Shown here piece after piece: positions 1 through 6,598 of a DNA stretch of 6,598 bases. The notes under the pieces are model-generated. The model saw nothing but the letters and a program-made list of their open reading frames with translations. It was not told the origin of the DNA and made no database searches. This DNA comes from Planctomycetota bacterium. GTDB lineage: Bacteria; Planctomycetota; MHYJ01; JACQXL01; JAVHLO01. The first letter of the stretch is position 1; each line of letters opens with the position of its first letter. The translations under genes and the position numbers were made by a program. The stretch is from positions 1 through 6,598 of the forward strand of contig JAVHLO010000196.1 of NCBI GenBank assembly GCA_031082105.1, written 5' to 3'.

Positions 1-28
1 GTCATTCTGAACTCGGTTCAGAATCTCC
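1..28 (+). repeat. 28-nt palindromic REP-like repeat, copy 1
   Basis: The unit starts GTCAT and ends ATCTCC around a perfect 9-bp stem (ATTCTGAAC at 4-12, GTTCAGAAT at 16-24) with a TCG loop. It is followed directly by a small hairpin (CCTT 27-30 with AAGG 35-38). Two related copies lie at 44-71 (opposite orientation) and 6546-6573 (same orientation). Short palindromes of this kind are typical dispersed intergenic REP-like elements in many bacterial genomes, sometimes acting as mRNA 3' stabilisers or protein-binding sites; no function is shown here. Confidence 0.8.
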
Positions 29-43
29 TTGTCCAAGGGTAGA

Positions 44-71
44 GGAGATGCCGAACCGCGTTCGGCATGAC
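44..71 (-). repeat. 28-nt palindromic REP-like repeat, copy 2, inverted
   Basis: On the minus strand this copy begins GTCATGCCGAAC and ends ATCTCC, matching copy 1 except at four stem positions and in the loop. Its stem is ATGCCGAAC (48-56) with GTTCGGCAT (60-68) around CGC. The four stem differences from copy 1 form two compensated base pairs. Copies 1 and 2 point at each other across 15 nt, so 1-71 is a paired, BIME-like composite. No transposase or RAYT-type gene is visible in the window. Confidence 0.8.
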
Positions 72-89
72 ACCAAAGGTTTTTTTAGC

Positions 90-107
90 GGAATCAAACA
101 AGATTCC
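90..107. other. small perfect hairpin in the leader region
   Basis: GGAATC (90-95) and GATTCC (102-107) form a perfect 6-bp inverted repeat around a 6-nt A-rich loop. A run of seven T (80-86) lies on its upstream side, so read on the minus strand it is a stem followed within a few bases by seven A, and on the plus strand the T run precedes the stem. Neither arrangement is an intrinsic terminator. It is probably another fragment of dispersed intergenic repeat. No role is assigned. Confidence 0.4.
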
Positions 108-125
108 AGATCCTGTTCAGCCTGA

Positions 126-234
126 CATTAGCCATTTGCCATTGATCATTTGTCATTTGACATTGGGCCACAGGAGTCCATCCAAGTCAACAACCAACTG
201 CCAATTGGAAATGACAAATGCCCAATGGTCAATG
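126..234. repeat. inverted pair of tandem heptamer arrays (CATTTGN type)
   Basis: The left array holds six adjacent 7-nt units starting at 126, 133, 140, 147, 154 and 161, all beginning CATT, with consensus close to CATTTGN. The right array holds five units in the opposite orientation, occupying 200-206, 207-213, 214-220, 221-227 and 228-234; four of them end in AATG and one (200-206) is degenerate. The arms are in register: 139-166 can pair with 201-228 at 23 of 28 positions, leaving a 34-nt loop (167-200). The element ends about 12 nt before the Shine-Dalgarno of the downstream ATPase gene. It could act as a repeat-derived RNA hairpin in the 5' leader, as a tandem protein-binding site, or simply as a selfish intergenic repeat; the sequence does not decide between them. 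Confidence 0.7.
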
Positions 235-246
235 AACTTTTTCTTT

Positions 247-250
247 AGGA
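247..250 (+). promoter_or_regulatory. Shine-Dalgarno for the GspE/PilB-family gene
   Basis: AGGA sits 9 nt upstream of the ATG at 260. An in-frame TGA at 233-235 means that ATG is the first possible start in its frame. The site lies just outside the right arm of the heptamer hairpin (arm ends at 234), so the hairpin should not itself bury it. Confidence 0.6.
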
Positions 251-259
251 CAGACGCAC

Positions 260-2044
<1,785 letters not shown>

Positions 2045-2050
<6 letters not shown>

Positions 2051-2188
2051 CCCGCATCATTTTACGAACCTTCGGCGAAGGCCGACAGTTTGTAGTGGCG
2101 CCGTCAGGCGCTCGATTGGACAACGCCTTACGGCGTCACTACGAACTCGAGCAGATGTCGCCGCGTTCGTAAATAATGCGGGCTAGTC
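2045..2188. repeat. 144-nt nested palindrome (MITE- or REP-pair-like) over the ATPase stop codon
   Basis: The ends are a 13-bp perfect inverted repeat, GACTAGCCCGCAT (2045-2057) and ATGCGGGCTAGTC (2176-2188), continuing inward to 2069 and 2165 with one mismatch and one bulge. A second palindrome is nested inside: 2088-2110 and 2124-2146 match at 20 of 23 positions, two of the three differences are G-U pairs as RNA, and the loop is 13 nt. Between the two levels, CGGCGA (2073-2078) pairs with TCGCCG (2158-2163). The TAG stop of the upstream gene (2048-2050) is part of the left arm. CTAG occurs at both ends (2047-2050, 2183-2186); it could be a target duplication or part of the terminal repeat. 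The element fills most of the gap between two convergent genes and could act as a bidirectional, U-tract-less terminator or 3'-end stabiliser. It encodes no protein. Confidence 0.75.
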
Positions 2189-2210
2189 TCGTTCAGTCCC
2201 CGTTGGCATT

Positions 2211-2226
2211 CCTCGACGAATCGAGG
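2211..2226 (-). terminator. possible 3' hairpin of the kinase gene
   Basis: CCTCGA (2211-2216) and TCGAGG (2221-2226) form a perfect 6-bp stem with a 4-nt loop; on the minus strand the loop reads TTCG. It lies 35 nt beyond the stop codon of the minus-strand kinase gene, a suitable place for a terminator or 3' stabilising hairpin. No T run follows on the minus strand, so a classical intrinsic terminator is not supported. The rest of 2189-2260 shows nothing else recognisable. Confidence 0.3.
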
Positions 2227-2260
2227 ACCGGATACGTTGAAAACTCGCGACAATCCACGA

Positions 2261-5200
2261 CTATTCGCGGCCTTCCCCCGTGACCCTGCGGAGCTCTTCC
2301 TCGATCTCATCCACCCGATAGACGAAGCCCTTCTCGCGCAACGAGCCTATGATTTCCTTGTACAATCCGCGCGCGGCCTCCCTGTCACCGAACGCCATCG
2401 CACACCGCGCGCGCGCAAGTTCCAGGTCGAGCTTCACCCGGAAGATGGCGCCGCCGATGAGCCGCTCCGCCTGCGAGAGCGCTTGCGTCGCGGCCTCCCT
2501 GTCGCCCAGCTCCGCCGCGCTCCGGCACATTTCTGCGTTGAGCGCCCCGCGAATCGCGCCCGACGCGTTCAGTTCGTCAGCAAGACGAAGCGCGTCACGG
2601 GCAAGGAAGAGCCCCTCCTTGTGCCGGCCCTGGCGGCGCAGTATGCTCAGTTTGATCTGAACAAACTCGACTTCCACCAGGCCGGTCCCGACCTCGCGGG
2701 CGGCCGAAATGCCCTGGTCGCAGGCCGCATGGGCCTTCTGATAGTCCTTGCGCGCGAGCTGCAAGAGAGCCGATACGGTCAAGGCAGAATTCTGTTGATG
2801 CCTGCTGGCCGGACCGCTTGCCCCGGCCTGGCCTTCCTGCCAGAGCTCAAGGGCCCGGTCGAGCTCCCCCTTTTCAATCAGCGCAGCCGCAGACGCGTAT
2901 CGTGAAAGCCTGTGCGCGACCTTGTCGCCGATGCTGTCGCTCAACGCCAGGTATCGGGAATAGGTTTCGATCGCTTGGGCCAGTTCACCGATTTCAAGAT
3001 AGGTATTTCCGATGTTGCACAGCGCGCGTCCAAGGCCCCGCTTGTCGCCTATCTCTTCGCAGATTCGCGCCGCTCTCAGGTTGAGTTCGAGCGCTCGGTT
3101 GACGTCGCCCTGCTCCCTGCACGACAACGCCAACTCATGCGCTCCGCCTGCGATCATCTGCGCATCTCCCATTTCTTCGGCGATTGCGAGCGCTTGCTCC
3201 TGACACTGGATCGACCGGTCGAGCTCTCCCTTATACCTGTAGGCCTGGCCCAGGTTCTGCAGAACGAGCGTCATTCCCCATCGGTAGCCGATCTCTTCGG
3301 AGACCTTCAATCCCCGCTGAAGGACCTTCACGGCCGCGGACAGGTCTTGCAGGCCGGCGAGCATATGCCCGACGTTGTTCAACGCCTTCGCGAGCCCCCA
3401 CTTCTGGCCGGTGCGCTCGTAGAAATCCAATTGGGCACGGCAGTGTTCAAGTGCGGTGGCAATGTCGCCGCGCACCGCCGCGATGCCGCCAAGCCTGACA
3501 CGACCGTCGCACATCGTCTCCTCGCCGCAAGGCCCTTGAGCCTGCGCGAGCTCGATCCCCTTCCTGACCAACTCTTCACCCTCCTCGACCTGGAATTTGA
3601 AGTCCGCCAGGAACCATCCGTACTGGTGCAGGGTCCTTGCGTATTCGAGGGCCTCCGCCGGCGCGAGGACCCGGTCCTCTTGGAGTTGCACGGCGCGTTT
3701 GAAACCCTGTTCGGCCTCCGCGATCCGACCCAGCCTGGACAATGCGCGGGCGCGCTTCTGCTCAAGCTGCGCAGCGGCGTTCAGCAGTCGCTCGCTCAAT
3801 CCCGGCGCGGCCGGGTCGGCCGAAAGGGCGGCGATCCTCACGAGCGCCTCGCTGTAGGCGGACACCATTTCAGCCACGTTTCCCAGAGTACCGCAGAGAT
3901 CGCCGACCTGCGTGAGCACCCGGATTTCCTTTTCAGGTGGCAGGCCGACCTCAAGGAGCCGCCTGAAGGCGTCCCGGGCCTCCGCGGGCGCGTAGCGATT
4001 GACGGCGTTCTCGGCGGCCGATTCGCCATAGCGCGCATACTTGTCCTTTGCCCCGCCTTCCCACGCCAGGCGCGCAAGCCGGTCGATCTCATCGCGCTCC
4101 TTTCTCCGCCCGGACGCGATGGCGGCTTCGAGCCGCCCGAGCAGTTCCAGGTTCAGCTTGCGCCGGGTCTCGACTGTCATGTCCTTCGTGATCATCTCCC
4201 TGATCCGGTCGTGCGCGAACCGATACGCGACCGCATCGGCGGTCGCCTCCTGTCTCAGCAGCCCCCGGCTGAGGAGGTTGGCAAGCTCTTCTCCCGTCTG
4301 GTGAATCCTCACCGTCCGGCGGACGGATGATTGCGAATGACCTTTGCGCCGCGGTCTGGTTTCGAGCCGGCTCAGCAGCGACATCTCGTCTTCCGTCACC
4401 GCCTTGCCCCACATCGCGAGACGCTGCAGCCAGTCGCGTTCGGCATCGGCAAGCTTGCGCAGCCTGCGGGCGATCGCGTCCCTGACTCCCCCGGGTAGAG
4501 ATGCCTCCTTCCATCGTTCCCTGTCCACTTCCCAACCCCACGCGCGCCATTGCAGCACCTTGTCGTCGACCCACTCGCGCAGGACTTCTTCGAGGAAGAG
4601 CGGATTGCCGCTCATCTCGACCGACAGTATCTTCTCGCCGAGAACGTTCGCCCCTTCGCCGAACATCGTCCTGACGAACTGTTCCTGCTGCGTCTTCGAG
4701 AGCGCCCTGAGGATCCGCTCCTGCGCGCAGCCGTCGGCCATCAGCCGCTTCAGCAGTTTTCTGAGGGCTTCCGGCTCCTCATCTTCACGCACGGTCACGA
4801 CGATGACGACCTTTCCGCCCTCGGCCCCGAGTCCCGCCTTCCGGCCGAGTGACTCGATGAACTTCAGGCTCATCTCATCCGCCCACTGCGCGTCGTCGAG
4901 AAGGATGATGAGGCCGTCCGTCTTCGCGCCCTTGAGGACGAACTCGGCGAGCTTGTCCAGGAGCCGGAGGCTCTCCTGCTGCGCATCCAGTTTCGGCGGG
5001 TCCTCCGCCTGGAACCAATCGCCGACAGCGGGGATGACGCTCTTGAGATAGGGGGCGTAAGCGCGGATCAGCCCGGCCTGAGTATGGCCTGTATGTTCCC
5101 ACACCTCGGTCTGGCGGATGATCTTCTCGAGCGCCTCTCTGGCGAGCCCGAAAGGTTCCGCGATGCCTTCATTCGCCTTGGCCTCGGCGACCGCCGCCTG

Positions 5201-6511
5201 CTGGACTTGCGCCCAGATTCTGAACTCGCGCGCAAGCCTGCTCTTCCCGATCCCGGCCTCGCCCGAGACGATCGCGATACGCGGGCCCTTTTCATTCTTC
5301 TGCGCCGCAGACCAGAGCTGCTTCAGCCAGTTCAGCTCGTCCTCCCTGCCCACGAACCCGCCGCTGCCCACATATCCTTTCAGGGTCTCTTTCGTCTCGA
5401 GTTCATATTCCGTCCCGACAATCCGGCCGAGCGTCCTGATCACCTCGTTGGCGCTCGCGGGTCTCTGCGCGGGGTGTTTCGCCATGAGCCGGGTTATGAG
5501 GTCCTCCAACCCTTGCGGCAGGCTGGGCACCTTCGCGCGAATGTGAGGTATGGGCGCGTTGAGATGCGACTCGATCACCCGCACTGGGTTCGGGTCGTCA
5601 TACGGCAGCTCCCTGGTGAACAGCTCGTACATCGTCACGCCAAGCGCGTAGAGGTCCGCCCTGTGGTCCGCGGGCTCGCGCCTGAGCATCTCCGGCGAGA
5701 TGTACGGGATGGTCCCCATGAGGAAAGGCAATTCGCGACCCGGCTGTCTTCGCCGGGCGACCCCGAAGTCGACCAGCTTGACCACGGAATCTTCACAGAC
5801 CAGCACGTTCTCCGGCTTGAGGTCGAAGTGGATGAGCTCGCGGGCGTGGATGAACTGCAGGCCGCGACAGAGCTGGACGATAAGGGGGACGATCCGCTCC
5901 CACGTCAGCTCCTCGCTGGCGATCAGCATGTCGGTGCCCTTGAGGAGCTCGCATGAGAAAAAAAAGCAGCCCTGTTGGTCCTCGGGCCCCTCTTCGATCC
6001 GGCCGTAGTCGTAGACCGCCTCGAGATTGGGATGGCGGAGCCCCGCGAGTATTTTGAACTCCTTTTCAGGGCGTTCATCCGGGTGGTTTGTCGCCGGGAC
6101 CCCCCTACGCAGCGTCTTGAGCGCCATCTCCTTTCCGCCGGACAGCGTATCGGCGACGAGGTAGACCCTGCCCATCCCGCCTTCGCCGAGCAGGTCGACG
6201 ATCCGGTAGCGGCGGTTGAGCATCCGCCCTTTCCCGATCTCCGCCTCTTCGATGAGCGGCGCGAGCTCTTTCTGCAAAGAGACGAGCGTATCGGCGGGCA
6301 TCGCGGGCCTTACCGACGGCGCCCTGCGGATGGCGCGGACGAGTTCCTCGACCTGATCCGGCTTGAGCAGGTCGAGCGCCACGGCAACCTCCGTGACGCT
6401 GCGGCCGCTCTTGAGACACTGCGCCTTGCACCGCTGCGCATTCTCCTTGGTCAAGAGCGCACGCTGCAGCGCGAACTCGAGGAACTGATTGGTTGTGTAC
6501 AGAATGCCCAT
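2261..6511 (-). CDS. Eukaryotic-like Ser/Thr protein kinase fused to STAND (AAA_16-type) ATPase and TPR array
   Basis: This 1416-residue protein is probably a cytoplasmic signalling kinase; I see no membrane segment or signal peptide. Residues 8-63 are a helical region resembling the MshEN-type motifs at the N-terminus of the neighbouring ATPase. The kinase domain (about 102-365) has the Gly loop GEGGMGRV (109-116), Lys132, the likely helix-C Glu151, HFDLKPEN (228-235, HFD in place of HRD), DFG (248-250), SPE (272-274) and the DLYALG motif (286-291). A STAND NTPase module follows: FVGRE (386-390), Walker A GEAGIGKS (417-424), Walker B LIILLDD (534-540), GNPLFLEE (635-642) and the downstream helical motif YRFAHDRI (763-770). 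From about 820 to the C-terminus the chain is TPR-like, with a 40-residue period from 1015 to about 1376. The order kinase, predicted ATPase, TPR is a known bacterial architecture (COG0515 plus COG3899); substrate and stimulus are unknown. The ATG at 6511 is the first start after an in-frame TGA at 6527-6529. Its Shine-Dalgarno is weak (GCGGGTTGGA lies directly upstream). The gene is convergent with the ATPase gene and not co-transcribed with it. Confidence 0.95.
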   Translation of the reverse strand: MGILYTTNQFLEFALQRALLTKENAQRCKAQCLKSGRSVTEVAVALDLLKPDQVEELVRAIRRAPSVRPAMPADTLVSLQKELAPLIEEAEIGKGRMLNRRYRIVDLLGEGGMGRVYLVADTLSGGKEMALKTLRRGVPATNHPDERPEKEFKILAGLRHPNLEAVYDYGRIEEGPEDQQGCFFFSCELLKGTDMLIASEELTWERIVPLIVQLCRGLQFIHARELIHFDLKPENVLVCEDSVVKLVDFGVARRRQPGRELPFLMGTIPYISPEMLRREPADHRADLYALGVTMYELFTRELPYDDPNPVRVIESHLNAPIPHIRAKVPSLPQGLEDLITRLMAKHPAQRPASANEVIRTLGRIVGTEYELETKETLKGYVGSGGFVGREDELNWLKQLWSAAQKNEKGPRIAIVSGEAGIGKSRLAREFRIWAQVQQAAVAEAKANEGIAEPFGLAREALEKIIRQTEVWEHTGHTQAGLIRAYAPYLKSVIPAVGDWFQAEDPPKLDAQQESLRLLDKLAEFVLKGAKTDGLIILLDDAQWADEMSLKFIESLGRKAGLGAEGGKVVIVVTVREDEEPEALRKLLKRLMADGCAQERILRALSKTQQEQFVRTMFGEGANVLGEKILSVEMSGNPLFLEEVLREWVDDKVLQWRAWGWEVDRERWKEASLPGGVRDAIARRLRKLADAERDWLQRLAMWGKAVTEDEMSLLSRLETRPRRKGHSQSSVRRTVRIHQTGEELANLLSRGLLRQEATADAVAYRFAHDRIREMITKDMTVETRRKLNLELLGRLEAAIASGRRKERDEIDRLARLAWEGGAKDKYARYGESAAENAVNRYAPAEARDAFRRLLEVGLPPEKEIRVLTQVGDLCGTLGNVAEMVSAYSEALVRIAALSADPAAPGLSERLLNAAAQLEQKRARALSRLGRIAEAEQGFKRAVQLQEDRVLAPAEALEYARTLHQYGWFLADFKFQVEEGEELVRKGIELAQAQGPCGEETMCDGRVRLGGIAAVRGDIATALEHCRAQLDFYERTGQKWGLAKALNNVGHMLAGLQDLSAAVKVLQRGLKVSEEIGYRWGMTLVLQNLGQAYRYKGELDRSIQCQEQALAIAEEMGDAQMIAGGAHELALSCREQGDVNRALELNLRAARICEEIGDKRGLGRALCNIGNTYLEIGELAQAIETYSRYLALSDSIGDKVAHRLSRYASAAALIEKGELDRALELWQEGQAGASGPASRHQQNSALTVSALLQLARKDYQKAHAACDQGISAAREVGTGLVEVEFVQIKLSILRRQGRHKEGLFLARDALRLADELNASGAIRGALNAEMCRSAAELGDREAATQALSQAERLIGGAIFRVKLDLELARARCAMAFGDREAARGLYKEIIGSLREKGFVYRVDEIEEELRRVTGEGRE

Positions 6512-6545
6512 TCCAACCCGCTTTATTCATGAAGTTCGAGTTGCT

Positions 6546-6584
6546 GTCATGCCGAACTTGGTTCGGCATCTCCTTCAGCGAAGG
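6546..6584 (+). repeat. 28-nt palindromic REP-like repeat, copy 3, plus its small companion hairpin
   Basis: ATGCCGAAC (6549-6557) and GTTCGGCAT (6561-6569) form a perfect 9-bp stem around TTG, inside the same GTCAT...ATCTCC frame (6546-6573) as copies 1 and 2. A second hairpin follows, CCTTC (6572-6576) with GAAGG (6580-6584), at the place where copy 1 also has a CCTT/AAGG hairpin. The unit lies 34 nt upstream of the kinase start codon, so it falls in that gene's promoter or 5' leader. Read through on the minus strand it encodes the peptide MPNQVRHD, which should not be mistaken for a gene start. I see no convincing -10/-35 pair in 6512-6598. Confidence 0.8.
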
Positions 6585-6598
6585 GCCGGACACGTGGC

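Noticed and set aside
48..86. Palindrome stem (48-68) plus seven T (80-86) as an intrinsic terminator of an upstream gene
   Set aside because: The T run starts 11 nt after the stem, too far for a classical terminator, and identical stems occur elsewhere in the window without a T run.
157..162. TTGACA as a -35 promoter box for the ATPase gene
   Set aside because: It lies within the heptamer array, where CATTTGACATTG arises from the repeat consensus, and no TATAAT-like box is found 16-18 nt downstream.
2312..3514. A DNA tandem repeat of 120 nt
   Set aside because: The 40-residue period is visible only in the protein motif; the DNA units are not similar enough to be a nucleotide repeat.
2912..4330. 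472-codon plus-strand open frame antisense to the kinase gene
   Set aside because: It is a typical shadow of GC-rich coding DNA; the opposite strand encodes a coherent STAND and TPR protein through the same bases, and the antisense product has no recognisable motif.
6105..6593. 162-codon minus-strand frame starting upstream of the kinase
   Set aside because: Its first residues are translated palindrome (MPNQVRHD), and the rest is an out-of-frame, Arg/Ala-rich reading of the kinase gene. A closer ATG at 6528-6530 belongs to this frame and not to the kinase.

Overview
The window is a two-gene, convergent piece of a GC-rich bacterial chromosome. The genes use the standard code, look intact and show strong G/C bias at third codon positions. 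A type IV pilus / type II secretion assembly ATPase, a very large eukaryotic-like kinase fused to a STAND ATPase and a TPR array, and gene borders full of short palindromic repeats together suggest an uncultivated Gram-negative lineage with a large accessory regulatory repertoire (Planctomycetota, Omnitrophota or a deltaproteobacterial-type group). Taxonomy cannot be fixed from this sequence; that placement is a low-confidence inference.

Layout. Positions 1-259 hold no gene. They are visibly more AT-rich than the genes and consist mostly of repeats: two head-to-head 28-nt palindromes (1-71), a small hairpin (90-107), and an unusual pair of inverted arrays of CATTTGN-like heptamers (126-234). 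A Shine-Dalgarno-like AGGA follows, then the GspE/PilB-family ATPase gene (260-2050, +). Its stop codon lies inside the left arm of a 144-nt nested palindrome (2045-2188) that has the look of a REP pair or a small MITE. A short spacer with a perfect 6-bp hairpin (2211-2226) separates this from the end of the kinase gene (2261-6511, - strand, 1416 codons). The last 87 bases are the kinase gene's upstream region, which contains a third copy of the 28-nt palindrome.

How the genes relate. They face each other and cannot share an operon, so any functional link is only suggestive. The ATPase should drive pilin or pseudopilin polymerisation at the inner membrane, and its N-terminal domain resembles the c-di-GMP-binding MshEN type. 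The other protein should be a cytoplasmic multidomain signalling kinase. Its first ~65 residues can be aligned by eye, without gaps, to the helical N-terminal domain of the ATPase; this is the one sequence-level hint that the neighbours share a regulatory module.

I see no tRNA, rRNA, CRISPR array, transposase, origin or phage gene. All other long reading frames are antisense or out-of-frame shadows of the two genes. The best leads for something less well described are the heptamer element at 126-234, the nested palindrome over the stop codon at 2045-2188, and the shared N-terminal module. I do not see a clearly new defence or metabolic system.
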